A stretch of 64,000 nt of DNA, from assembly GCA_015698045.1 (NCBI GenBank), contig BLAL01000239.1, forward strand, positions 1,054,001 through 1,118,000. Reading direction: 5' to 3'. This document shows positions 11,870 to 23,735 of this stretch, piece after piece (position 1 is the stretch's first letter; each line of letters opens with the position of its first letter). The notes under the pieces were generated by a model. The model saw nothing but the letters and a program-made list of their open reading frames with translations. It searched no databases and was not told where the DNA came from. This stretch comes from Rhizophagus clarus (Eukaryota > Glomeromycota > Glomeromycetes > Glomerales > Glomeraceae). A program made the translations under genes and the position numbers.

Positions 11870-13276
11870 AAATAATTTTAGATGCACGAAGTATATAGAC
11901 TTCTTTTGTTTTTTAATTCACATGACATTTCTTTGAAAAAACTTTATAACTAAAAAAAGGAACAAAAAAGCATGGTTGCAACTTTTTATAAAGAATTTAG
12001 TCCATTTTACTAAAGCGATACCCTCACTTTATGATTTATTATTTCGCTTTTTAAGGAAGAAATTAATTGTGATAAATTATTGTTACAGTAATACAAAATT
12101 ACGATGAGTGAATCAAATCTTTAATTCGCATTCGCATCGAGATGTACAGTAACAATAACAATAACAAATCATAAATAAATAAAGTGATTTTTTTTTTTGG
12201 ATTCAATCTAAATGAAGAAACTAAATCAGAAAAAGAACAATCATTTCATATGTAATACAAAGTATATAAATAGAAATGAACGAACCATACGTGTAAGCTA
12301 TTTGAATAAATAAATGAAACTTCATCTTTTTATCGAAAATCATTTGTAAAAAAAAAAAAAATAAATGGCGTTTTCTTTATATGGATATTTTAGAATAAGT
12401 TCAAGATTTTCTGTTCTTCACCCCATTCTACTAATTTTAACGTGTCCGACATTGAGTAAAAAAATTTTTTTTTTTTTTATTTTTTTTTGGTAATTTCAAT
12501 GTCATTTAATAAATGTTACGAAAATAATAATTTTTAATCAACCTTTTAAAAAGTAAATACGTACAATTTAAATTGTTATTTCCCAAAATTTTCTTAAATT
12601 TTCTCGAATTTTCCAAAACTTTATTATTTAATTTATTTAGTTTGTTTATTTAGAATCCCTCTCCCAAAACATTTCACAAAATCTGGACGTTAAACAAACA
12701 ATTACAGTAAGTTGGAGAAAATTTGTGATACACGAAAATTTCAGAAATAACTAAGTTGGAACGGCCTTACGTCATTTTGTTGTGTTTCATGTGTCCTTGC
12801 TCATGCCATTTTCATTCACTGTAAACTAATGATTTTATCTACCAAGTTGTTTACTCTCTATAATAAACCAAAGTAAGTTTTTTCAATTTGAAAGATGAAT
12901 GATTAACGATATTTACATTAATGTACAAAATATTTTACATATTTTTGTCCATAGAAAATGCGTTTAACATGTCTGATACGAGCGGTAAATTTTATTTATA
13001 TATTATTTCGGTCGTCTTTTTTTTTAATTTACGTGTTTAAACCAAAATAATGATTGATATGTTATAGAAGAAATTCTTCTGAAATTACTTTAGATATTGT
13101 AGATAAAGTGGTTTATTATATTGATATTTAGAATTTTAAATACAAATTTAAAAAAGAGTACGATGATTTAAGTATTGAGAATAGTAAAATGAAATACAGT
13201 ATAATAATTTTTAAAAAATCATACTGCATAAAAGAAACAAAAAAGAAAAAACATACTGTTTTTACTGTTATAAATT
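11870..13276. other. intergenic with exon-like fragments
   Basis: Mostly A/T-rich and non-coding. At 12960-13130 a short splice-like block occurs: an AG acceptor near 12956, an open stretch reading MSDTS, a GTAAAT donor, and a following piece after an AG near 13067 reading EEILLKLL then stop. This could be the stub of a decayed gene. No complete gene can be built. Confidence 0.35.
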
Positions 13277-14594
13277 CTAAGCTTGTTTAATAAGTTCAAT
13301 GCACCACTAAGTAAAAGGAAAATTTAGTCATATTTACAAAAAAAATTATATTAAATAATTTTTTAAATAAAGTCATTTACTTACTTCATCAGTTCCTCCT
13401 AATCTTTCACTATGACAAACGACTTCTTGAAAAGTTTCATTTCCAATAGTAAATTGAATGTCATGACTACGTAAAAATTCAACTTGGCCATCTTGTATAG
13501 GACCATCGATATCGTACGATCTCTTAATACTGATATTAACAACATCATTTGATTTTAAATATCCCTGATTATTTTCCATTCTACTATGAATTAATTTCCA
13601 TTTTATCTCTTCATTTATACAACTTACTGTAGATAAAAATAAATGTTAATTCTCCTATTTTCATAAAGTTTTAAATGCATAATTATTTACAGTAATTACC
13701 TTCTGTATGATTGCTTGTTGGAGATATGTGATATTTATATTGATCTTTATCTTGAGATCGCTTGAATATTAGAACTTGAGGATAATAACAATTTCCAAGA
13801 TACAACTTAGAAACTTTATGTTGTAGGCATATATCGGATTTTGTATAAACATAATTTTTACTAGCATAAGTATCATCATAGATATACCATAAGGCATTTG
13901 GATCAAGTTTCGAATCGCCTGTAGAAACCTATAAAAATTGGATAAATTTTAATATTAAAAAAGGGATCATTAAATGATACATTAATAAATAAAAATGTAA
14001 CATGTACCAATTGATTCTTGCTTCCAGTCGTATAATGTAAATCTTTAGCTGAAGTTAAATATTTTTCTGTAGCAACATGTTTTAATACAACAATAGATCC
14101 ATATCTAATTATGTTTGATTCATCAATAACGATTTCTTAAAATTCTTTAATTAATTCATCCATTGAATTGATATTTTTCATTCTTTTATAAAATTCGATT
14201 ATAAAATAGTGATAATTATTATTATGAAAAGCTTTAAGAAAATATTCCTTTTGTTCTTCTATATCATTAATTTCAGAATTATAACAAAGGTTACGAAAAT
14301 CTGTAAAAAATTTCAAAGTATTACCTCCATCTCTTTCAGAAATATAATTTAATGATTGTAATTTTCTTCTATTTAAATTTTTAAATAATGTAAAAGTAAT
14401 ATCTTTTTTAAGTACATCACGAAGTTTTTCAAGGTCGTTAATTTTAGTTGGAAGTTTAATATTAGGATTAATTAATGATTTAGCAGTATTTAAAAATCCC
14501 CATAATTATCTTCCCACACATTATAATATTTTTTTATATCATTTATCCATTCATCTGGATGAGTATTTCCATCATACTTTGGAAAAGAATTCAT
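13277..14594 (-). pseudogene. Gag-like/MIR gene copy 5, broken in exon 1
   Basis: The exon layout matches the family: exon 1 14008-14594, exon 2 13700-13928, exon 3 13385-13626, exon 4 13277-13306, tail WCIELIKQA. Exons 2-4 and all splice sites look intact. Exon 1 has two lesions. One is a single missing base near 14500, in the block corresponding to GGF in copy 7. The other is a TAA stop at 14137-14139, where relatives have GAG or GAA (EFEEIV). With lesions in both frame and stop it cannot make the full protein, unless the sequence has errors. It belongs to the MNYFPKYDGN subgroup together with copies 6-8. Decay is recent, since most codons are still aligned. Confidence 0.8.
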
Positions 14595-14722
14595 AGTGAA
14601 ATAAAAATTTCTTATAAATTTTGATATTTAGGTATTTAAATAATAAATAAAAATTTTGATTTATCCATTTTCGAACTAGTGCGATCAGATGATTTGTAGA
14701 TCAATTAAACGATTCGTGGAAG

Positions 14723-15381
14723 TAGTGCGTCATCCGGATTACACAAAAAAAATCCGGATTTCATCCGGATCAATCCGGATCAAATCACATAAATTTTTTA
14801 TTAAATGATGATATTTTCGTTATTTTACATATTACTAGGTGTATCAAACCTCTAGCACTTCAACTTTGACCAAAAATTCGTAATTCCGGCCAATTTTTAT
14901 GATTTTCTTAACTCGTCCCGTTTTGGCCGGCATTATGCATTTTTGGCCGGAATTATGAATTTAACTATGTGAAGGTGTTAAATATGCGGAAATAACGTCA
15001 TTGACGTTAAAATTTTATAATTTTAACGTTCAGGAAATTCAGGAAACATTTATTTCTGTGGATTTAACGTCTCTGACATTAAATTTCATTCATTTAGCAT
15101 CAGAGATGTTATTTCGCGGATTTAACGGTTCTAACGTTAAAATTTGACGCCTTTTCCGCAGATTTAACGTCTTCGATGTTTACCCTAGTGTTTAATACAC
15201 TTTAATGTAAGAATTTTGCTTAAATTATTTTTTATTATATTTATTTCCATCCGGATCCCGGTTCAAACCGGATATTTGTCATCCGGATTATAAACCGGAT
15301 GAAAACCGCGGATTTCGGATATCCGAAAAAAAACAAAATCTGGATCAATCCGGATTGATCCGGATACGGATCGAAGCACTA
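14723..15381. mobile_element. non-autonomous hAT-like element
   Basis: The 659-bp element begins TAGTGCGTCATCCGG and ends, on the complementary strand, TAGTGCTTCGATCCG. The termini fit the YARNG rule of hAT transposons. The flanks carry an 8-base duplication with one mismatch: CGTGGAAG (14715-14722) and CGTGGGAG (15382-15389). The interior is non-coding. It contains many ATCCGGAT words near both ends, possible transposase-binding subterminal repeats, and a possible nested element at 14839-15200. It lies just upstream of broken copy 5. Confidence 0.6.
14839..15200. mobile_element. possible nested inverted-repeat element
   Basis: GTGTATCAAACCTCTAG at 14839 recurs inverted as GTGTATTAAACACTAG, ending at 15200. 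Inside are GGCCGG-type words and at least three degenerate repeats of about 50 bases around GATTTAACGTC. I see no convincing target duplication, so the borders are provisional. Confidence 0.35.
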
Positions 15382-16972
15382 CGTGGGAGTACGGATAATA
15401 TAAATATCCGGATAATATTAGACACACGAATCATCACAGATTTGTGAATTATCAGTGGATAATCTTTTGGGTACTAATGAACAATATATAGGTCAATCCG
15501 CACGAATAATCTTCATTTATAAAAAGTAATTTATAGAGAGAAATTAAATAATTAAACGATTATTTCCCTCTCATTTATAAATGATAATATGATATTTAAC
15601 AGTCAAAAATGCCGAATAACTGTTATATGAGCAAATCAAATTTAATTCCCAATTTAGGTAGCGTAGTTATTTGGTGATTTGTGCTGAATGGTGATTTATC
15701 CGTTGTAACCATCTGACTTTTTATTTATTCTACAATTCGTGTTAAATATGTATATTATTATTATTCACTGTTCAAATATAATTAATATGTTATAATATAT
15801 TATAAATTTATCAATGAATAAAACTATAAATAAAATCTGTTATAATATCCTGATACACAAATATTTTGATCATCATACTGGATAAATGTAATTTCATATG
15901 ATTGTGTGATTATATTCTCTTACATTACTTAATTACTTTGCACAAATGCATTTTTTTTTGTTTGGCTTTTATTAACATTTAATAGTGAACGAAGAACTTA
16001 CACACACTTAAATAATCAGGATATTGAAGGAGGAGGTTTTAATATAAACAAACTTTTGTTAACCCTCTGAAAATACATAAGGAAACATTGTTAAAAAATA
16101 AAAACGCTTGATAAAACAAATATGCATAAAAGTTGAGTGTCGTATTATTATCCAAATACAGTATATACACTACAATTCTATAATAGTAGGTATGGTTTAC
16201 CATTGATCTGATTGGATGCTGTAATTTCCCATTAAGATTAGGATTAGGATTAGTGTTAATTAGGGTTAGGATAATACATCATTATTTATGCTGTTATATA
16301 TAAATAAATCCTTAATGAAATATATATCTGAAACATCAATTTATATGAAAAAAACTGTTTCATTAAGAATGTTTATATATATAAAAAATTAGCTAACTAG
16401 ATAATTTATACCTAGAAAACCAATTTATTAAAAGGAAATAATTATTTATTATTATAATAAATTTTTATTATGGCACTTTATATTTTATATCCTTTTACCA
16501 CTTGATATTTATTATTTCTAATCTTTGCAATTGTTTATCAGGTAAATTCTTTATGAACAGCTTTTATAAATGTTTCCATTATCATATTTATGGTGTAGTA
16601 GACCACTTACTAAAAACTTGCTAATTATAGATAACTCATTTGGTGACAATGATGATAGCGATGCATTTATATTATTAGAAATATATACCTACTAATTTAC
16701 CGGTGACAAATAGGGTTTATTACAAAAAAAAAATCTACAGTAATGGTAAGTCCCCTAGATTCATTTTAATTCCAATCTTAAAACCGTTCTAACCCTAATC
16801 CTATGGAATTATTATAGGCTTATAAAATTATAATCTACGACTAAAATGCGATTATAATAAAGTAAAAAAATTATTTAAGACATAAAATTAATAGATTTGG
16901 ACATAACATTTAATTCTTATAATATACGTATAGTAGATTTATTAGAAAAAAAAATAAATGTAAAAAACTATT
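15382..16972. other. intergenic, nothing recognised
   Basis: A/T-rich sequence without a supportable gene. Short TTAGGATTAGG/TTAGGG words (16234-16273) and the inverse CCCTAATCC near 16790 are too few and irregular to be a telomere. Confidence 0.5.
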
Positions 16973-18306
16973 TTAAGCCTGTTTAATAAGTTCGATGCGC
17001 CACTAAAAAAGGAAAGTTTAGTTATTTTTACAAAAATTTATTCTAAAAGCAAAATCTATTTATTTACCTCATCAATTCCTCCCAATCTTTCATTATGACA
17101 AACCACTTCTTGAAATGTATTGTTCCCAACAGTAAATTGAATATCATGACTACGTAAAAATTCAACTGGACCATTTTCAGCACGTTTACCGTTATTATCA
17201 TATTCTTTCTTAACACTGAGATTAATAATATTATTTGACTTTAAATAAAAATACTTACTGTTTCCTAATTTACTAAGATTAAACTTCCATTTTAAAGTAC
17301 GATTATCATAACCATAATACTTTTTACAACATACTAAAAAAAAAAAAAAAAAATAGAAATTTGATTCCAATTAACGCTTTGAAGAATATAAATTATTTAA
17401 ATACAATACCTTCCGTGTGATTGCTTGACGGAGATTTATGATAAAAATTCTGACATTGGCAAAGTTTATCTTGAACGATATAGCAATCAATTCCAAGTGA
17501 TTGACCAGACATTTTATGTTGTAACATTATATCAGTATTTGTGCAAACGTAATTGTTATTAGGAGACTGGCTATTAACTATTTTCCATAAAGCATTTGGA
17601 TTAAGTTCTGAATCTCCTGCAAAAATCTATAAAATATTTAATGTGTATTATAAATAATTTTTAATTAAATAAAATATCATTAAAAATTAAAAAAAAATTA
17701 AAATATTAAATAAATTATATATACCAATTGTTTCTTACTTCCAGTTGTATAACAGTAACTTCCAGTTGAAGCTAAATATTTTCCTGTAGCAACATGTTTT
17801 AATGCAATAGTAGATTCATATCTAATTATGTTTGATTCACCCATGACAATTTCCTCAAATTCTTTAATTAATTCATTCATCGAATTGATATTTTTCATTC
17901 TTTTATAAAATTCAGTTAAAAAATAACGATAATCATTGAGAGCTTTAAAAAAATATTTCTTTTGTTCTTCTATATCATTAATTTCAGAATTATAACAAAG
18001 TCTACGAAAATCCGACAGAAATTTCAAAGTATTGCCACCGTCTCTTTCAGAAATATATTTTAATGATTGTAATTTCCTTTTATTTAAATCTTTAAATAAT
18101 GTAAAAGTAATATCTTTTTTAAGTGCATCACAAAGTTTTTCGAGATCATTAATTCCAGTTGGAAGTTCAATAGTGATATCTACAAATGATTTTGCAACAT
18201 CTAAAATTTCTAAACCATTATTTGGGCAAAGAGAGTAATATTTTCGAATATCGCTTATCCATTCGTCTGGATGAATATTTCCATCATATTTTGGAAAATA
18301 ATTCAT
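16973..18306 (-). CDS. Gag-like/MIR trefoil protein, copy 6 (4 exons)
   Basis: Exons 17725-18306, 17410-17626, 17068-17333 and 16973-17002 encode 364 residues, the longest copy. The start is taken at MNYFPKYDGN, shared with copies 5, 7 and 8, although an in-frame ATG lies 60 bases upstream. The Gag-like part has ERDGGNTLKFLSDFRRLCYNS. Exon 3 carries an extra stretch between the trefoil strands (KKEYDNNGKRAENGPVEF). The last exon has CGC for the usual TGC, so the tail is WRIELIKQA: the near-invariant Cys of WCIEL is replaced by Arg. Intron 2 of this copy has a 13-A run on its acceptor side. Otherwise all junctions and frames are intact. Confidence 0.83.
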
Positions 18307-20343
18307 GATAAATACAAAATATACTTCTTCAGGAAAGAAATTATAAATTTGGTATTTAAAGTTCAAAATTTTTTGATCGTTTATATAACCTGATCATCAA
18401 CATGCCGGTTTTAACACGTTTTTGCATCACACTTTTAGTTCAAACTAGCGTGGGCCAGATGACGTGTATAGTCTGTGTCGATCAATTAAATATTTTGTCT
18501 TTTTTTTTTTAACAAAGCATTCAAGTTACCTTTTGGAAGTAAACTAGATGAAAACGCATCTTAATATTATTTAAGCAACTCATAATTTCAAGCTTGTATC
18601 GACAAATTTTAATATACAGGTATTTCTGCACCTTACAATCTTAGATATTTTTCGCGCCTGACCAAAGTGTAATATTTATTCTAATGCATATTTTCTATCA
18701 TGTGGTCTTTTTGCATAGATTTTTATGTATGTGATTATATATATATAAGATGGCCACTATTAAATTATAAGATAAGCAATAATTTGTAAGGTTCAATCAA
18801 TGCCACGAATATTAAAATATTAATATTCGTTCGAGTTTACATTATTTTGATCATCATTATCCACCCAAAAGATATCAGAAAAGAATTTTGTTGATGTTAT
18901 TACAGATAACGTGAATGTTACAAAGGCAATTTAAATGTTTAATTCTTAATAGTTTAAACAAGAGTAAACAATAATAAAGAGAGAAAAAATCCAATTCTGG
19001 ACAACGATAAAGGAAAATCTCCAGTGATCAGAACCTCGACATTGTCCCGTGAAGTATCACTTAGATACAGAACAAATTTACGGAAAGAATTAAAGCGAAT
19101 AACGAGAAACCTAAAAAGAAGCGCATGTTCGGAGGTATTCAAACAGGATATTGGATGTTCATCGTCATCCATTACAAATAAGACCAGATTGATAATAACA
19201 GAAACCAAAATTATTTAGATTCTTTTTAACATGTAGTAAGTAGAATATTTTGCTTCGTTATATTCATACTCAGTCATCTCGTGATTCGAAATAATTTCCA
19301 CAGCTCTCATTATGACATTACGTGGTTATTTTCCAGACATTCCATTGCAATCAAATTTCTTTTATATTCTTATAATATTTCATCTTTTCGCATTATCATT
19401 AGGCCAACCCATAGGAGAATAGAGGGTACTATAAACACCATATACTTTGTAAAAACCAGCCAGTTATCAAAAAAATTTTCGTATTGTTCAATTTCTATAA
19501 TAGATTTTTCTTTTTATTGTAAGATTATATGAATTTACATCCAAAACACCAAATATTTTTGTTTATTTCTTATTAAAATTAAATTGTCTAAACAAAAAAA
19601 AAAAATGTATAAAATTTTCTATTAATTACATAATCTTGTTATACAATTTTAATAGGATAAATCTTTTATCTAATATAAAAAATATCGATATTCACAAATA
19701 TACGAAATTATACGCGTTACGTGTTGATTCTAATAATTCGTAATTAACTATAAATGATCAAATGTTTCTTTTTCCATACAATTGAACCTTAATTAATTTT
19801 AAAAGAATAACGAATATGATATAATTCTGAACGACGAGATTATAATCAATATATTTTACTTACTCACTAGAAGTATCTATTAACTTGCTGTTACTTATTA
19901 TCCAATAGTTATTTCCTTTATAGTGATATAGATAATCTGATTTTTCTATCATAAATCTCATATCGATCTTGTATCAATCCTGTATCAATCCTGATAGCCG
20001 CAGCTTCTTTCCTTTTTTAAGTAGCTCTGCCTTTCTCCTCATGATCTTTCATATGTTTATGAGTATTCTCTATTTTAATTATTTTATTAATAAATTAATT
20101 ATATTAACTTTAACTCTATGAAATCTTTGAAAAATCATTATTGTGTATATATATTTGGTCTGACTGTATACTTTTCAAATAATAAAAATATGTTTAAAGT
20201 CAGATATCTCCATTATTATACAATATTGTGGCACAAATCTATTATTTGATTGATTTTACTAACACGAATATATATGACTCACATAAAGTAAAATGTATGT
20301 ATACATTAAATGACTCACACAGAGAAAATGTATGTAAAAATAT
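18307..20343. other. intergenic with a less A/T-rich patch
   Basis: Mostly non-coding A/T-rich DNA. A patch at about 18958-19218 is open on the + strand and Arg/Lys/Ser-rich, with a reading such as LRKELKRITRNLKRSAC, and ends in a stop at 19218. Its base composition is more gene-like than its flanks. It could be one exon of an unrecognised or decayed gene, but no partner exons were convincing. Confidence 0.35.
18381..18387 (-). promoter_or_regulatory. TATA-like box of copy 6
   Basis: On the - strand TATATAA lies about 75 bases upstream of the start at 18306. The call is by eye only. Confidence 0.3.
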
Positions 20344-20877
20344 ATGATAATTATGATAATATTTTATTATAACATAATATTCTTAAAATTCCATAAATAC
20401 ATGATATTTCTCTTTTATTTTTTTTTAAAAAAAATCTTTCTACAAATTCTTTCTACAAATCTTTTACTAAATTTTATCTTTTCTAATATTCTTTTACTAA
20501 AATTTATCTTTTCTAATATTCTCAAAATGTCTTTTGATCTCTGTGCCAATTTTTTAAGATCTCCTTTAACTGAAATTCCCCTTGATAAATGCTTTTCTCA
20601 TCACTACTCAATTGTGGAAACACAATTGAGCAGTGATATTTTATCTTTTTTCATAACCTTTTTATTCACTTTTTTTTCTCTTTTTACATTATTATATTAC
20701 TTTTCTCAAGAAATTGTTCTTTTAGTTTTATTTTTATTAAAATCTTCTCCTACTTTTATTATTTTTTCCTTTAAATTAATTATTTATATATATAATAGGG
20801 TGTATTACCTTTTTATATATGTAAATTTAATTTATATGGTTTATATCACAAATCCATATCCCTTTTTTATACCATAA
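20344..20877 (+). other. hydrophobic open frame, probably not a gene
   Basis: A 177-codon open frame made mostly of Phe, Ile, Leu and Tyr, as expected from T-rich sequence. The only balanced stretch is near residues 60-97 (LCANFLRSPLTEIPLDK), which overlaps the hairpin. I recognise no domain. It runs into the tandem repeat block. It could contain a transposon-derived fragment. Confidence 0.3.
20600..20637. repeat. strong hairpin with tetraloop
   Basis: Two 17-base arms (20600-20616 and 20621-20637) are perfect complements except for one A/C opposition, separated by GAAA. On the - strand the mismatch becomes a G-U pair, so the RNA stem would be complete there. On the + strand the loop has GNRA form. 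It lies in an A/T-rich open frame (20344-20877) that looks non-coding. Confidence 0.6.
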
Positions 20878-21915
20878 TAGTTCAGTCATTAATCTTCAAA
20901 TGACAGTTCATCCCGTGCGGTTTTAACCAATCCGGCTCTGAACTACTATTTTTATTAATTCCTAATCATTCCTAAGTACCACTCCTACCTTAATAACTTG
21001 TTTGGTACATTTTCTTTATCTTACAACATTCTACACTTTTTCTTTTTTTCTTAGCACCCTATCCTTTTTTCTTATAATAAAATTTATTTTACTCTTTTTC
21101 ATTCTTTCTTTCACATTAAATTTTTTTTATAAATTTATTTTTTTAATATACCTTTACTAAATTGTCAAATCCTTACTTTTTTATATCCTTTTTTATATCC
21201 CATTAGTTTAGTCATTAATCTTTAAATGACAGTTTATCCCATGCGGTTTTAACCAATTAGGCTCTGAACTACCACTTTTATTATTCCTTTATCATTCCTT
21301 TGTACCATTCTTACCTTAATAAGTTTATTTGGTACATTTTCTTTATTTTCTTATTGCTCTCCCCTAGCCTTTTTCTTGTAACAAATTTTTTTTCCTATTT
21401 AGTTTTTCTTTCATGTTAACTTTTATTTTATTTCATAAATTTTCTTTTCTTGATATACAAACCCCTTACCCTTTTTCACATCCCAATAGTTTAGTCATTA
21501 ATCTTTAAATGACAGTTCATCCCATGCGGTTTTAACCAATTCGGCTCTGGACTACCATTTTTATTATTTCCTTAATATTCTTTTGTACCATTCTTACCTT
21601 AATAACTTTATTTGGTACATTCTCTTAATTTTCTTATTGCTCTCCCCTATCCTTTTTCTTGTAACAAAATTTTTTTTTTCCTATTTAGTTTTTCTTTCAG
21701 ATTAACATTTTTTTTTATTTCATAAATTTTCTTTTCTTGATATACTGTACAAACCCTTACCCTTTTTCACATCCCAATAGTTTAGTCATTAATCTTTAAA
21801 TGACAGTTCATCCCATGCGGTTTTAACCAATTCGGCTCTGAACTACCATTTTTATTATTTCCTTAATATTTCTTTGTACCATTCTTACCTTAATAACTTT
21901 ATTTGGTACATTCAA
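20850..21915. repeat. four-copy tandem repeat of about 290 bp
   Basis: The block GTCATTAATCTT..AATGACAG..TCATCCC..TGCGGTTTTAACCAA followed by GGCTCTG recurs at 20885, 21211, 21494 and 21785 (spacings 326, 283 and 291). Each copy continues with a pyrimidine-rich part and ACCTTAATAAC..TTTGGTACATT. The conserved core of about 60 bases is much better preserved than the T-rich spacers, which vary by small indels. No coding frame is shared between copies. Confidence 0.85.
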
Positions 21916-23300
21916 TTTCTTCTTTTTTTTTATTTCATTTTTTTTTTTTATATTAACTTACTGGTAGATTATTTTATGAACAAAATTGCGAAGTAAGATT
22001 TTATAATCACATGATATATCAGGTGATTCAGAAGATTGGGCACGATTTATAGATGATGTGAATTTTTAGAAATTAGGAAGATATAAGAAAAACAAAAAAC
22101 AAAAAAACAAAAAAAAAAAAAAAAAAAAATTTCAGAGATTAGGAGAATATAAGAAAAAAAAAACAAAAAAAAAAAGAAATTATCAAGAAATTGAAATGAG
22201 CAGATAATTATTATTGTATAAGCAATTATACAGTCTACGAAATTTATAGTAGAAATTACTAGAAAATTGGAAATGTTTTGAGATTTAGAGGAAGGTCGTT
22301 TTAAAGATCACAAAATTTTGTTGTCGCTCCTCCAGAGAAGTATTATAAGAAAATTAAAGAAGTAGTTCATGAAGAAAGACAATTGAACCCAAATAACCTT
22401 TATTCAAAAGAACATTCAAAAAAGTGTGGAGTTTCAAGAGAAAGTTGAACCCAAATAACTTTATCCAAAGAGTTTTCAAAAGAGTTTAAAGTTTCAAGAA
22501 AAAGAACGAATGTAATGTTTTTCAAAAAGCATGAAAAAGCAAAAATTGGAATTTTTATGATTGCCGTCAAGAGGGGTATATACGGCGGCACTAGACGACA
22601 CAAACAATATTTTCTAACGAGTCAATTCAAACAAGAAAAGAAGACAAACTTTTTAATGAAAAAGTTCTAAATAATAATTTGGGTTCGAAGCTGGATGTTA
22701 ACGATAAGATTTTATACGGAGCGATACTGATTCTAACGATCTGCCAGACAGGAAAAAGAATGTTAGCAATTTCAATATCTCAATGGTGGACGTAATATCA
22801 AACGGTGGTAGAGAAGGGTTTTTTTAAGACAAGTATAATAATTATTACTTGTTTTTATAATCAAGGATTATTAAAAAATATATACGATTTTTCTTTTATA
22901 TAATGCGTAATTAATAATTAATAATAGAAAATTAATTTAATTAAAAAAAGAAATGGTTGAAAAAAAAGGTGTTTATTTGAAATATTATATTTTTGCCCAT
23001 ATCTTCTTAGATAGTATGTATTATTATTAGTTTAGTTTTTACTTTTACTATAACAATATTTAGTTTAGAGAATCCATATTATATATTATAATAATAACTG
23101 TCTTTGTATTGTGTAATAGTTAATAATAACGCAAAAATAATAAAAATAATTTTTGAATTTTTTTATGAAAAAAAGAGTAGTTTATAAGGACCCTTTGACC
23201 TGACGGGAAATGAGTGAGTTAAGCTTATTGTTATTAAATTTATAAATCAAACAAAACTTCACTTTTTACTTTTAATTTATTGAACAAGATAAGAATGTAT
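21916..23300. other. intergenic with a short duplicated block
   Basis: A/T-rich DNA with A-rich simple runs near 22080-22175. A block of about 60 bases beginning TGAACCCAAATAAC at 22384 is repeated at 22446, including GTTTCAAGA. On the + strand parts of 22300-22620 read like a decayed coding region, for example PNNLYSKEHSKKCGVSRES, but frames are broken and I cannot name it. Confidence 0.4.
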
Positions 23301-23521
23301 ATATAACAAAAATATATCAAAGAAACTATACACTACATAAAACAAATATATACATAATGATTTATTCTTCCACTATTTCCCAGAGCTTGATTTTCCATTA
23401 CGATGTCATACGACGCATTTTTCTACGATGTAGCAACTATAACGATTCTAGGAAGAGTAAACTGTTTGTAAGTCTGCTTCCTCCTTTTCTTATTTCTTAT
23501 TTCAGTCCTGGGTTGATAATT

Positions 23522-23735
23522 TTTTTTTTTTTTTGTTATCAACAGCAGCATTACCAGCAAGTTCAACTATTTCAGCTGCTAGATAATTGCAAAATAACAG
23601 ATGCACCAGAACCAATATGTGGCGCGTAATTTCTTCACATACTTGTGTTTCATTTTCGATCGTCTTTACTTTATTACGGCCAACACGTTCTGCGGCTGTA
23701 TAGTTCATTCCTGCTAAGTGGACTTTTTTTTCCAC
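23522..23735 (-). pseudogene. decayed histone H2A-like sequence
   Basis: On the - strand one frame reads YLAAEIVELAGNAAVDNKK. This matches the histone H2A segment YLAAEI-ELAGNAARDNKK almost exactly. Just upstream a different frame reads HIGSGASVIL, equivalent to the H2A RIGAGAPVYL. The codons between the two (TAVLE in H2A) are missing and the frame changes. Further upstream AGMNYTAAERVGR aligns loosely with AGLxFPVGRVGR. After DNKK the sequence runs into A-repeats and stops, so the C-terminal part is gone. No full histone can be encoded. It may be a retrocopy or an old gene remnant. Identity of the core motif is strong, while the N-terminal alignment is weak. Confidence 0.65.

Noticed and set aside
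16234-16273. Telomere-like TTAGGG/TTAGGATTAGG words
   Set aside because: Only one perfect TTAGGG hexamer, with irregular spacing, in the middle of a gene-bearing region.
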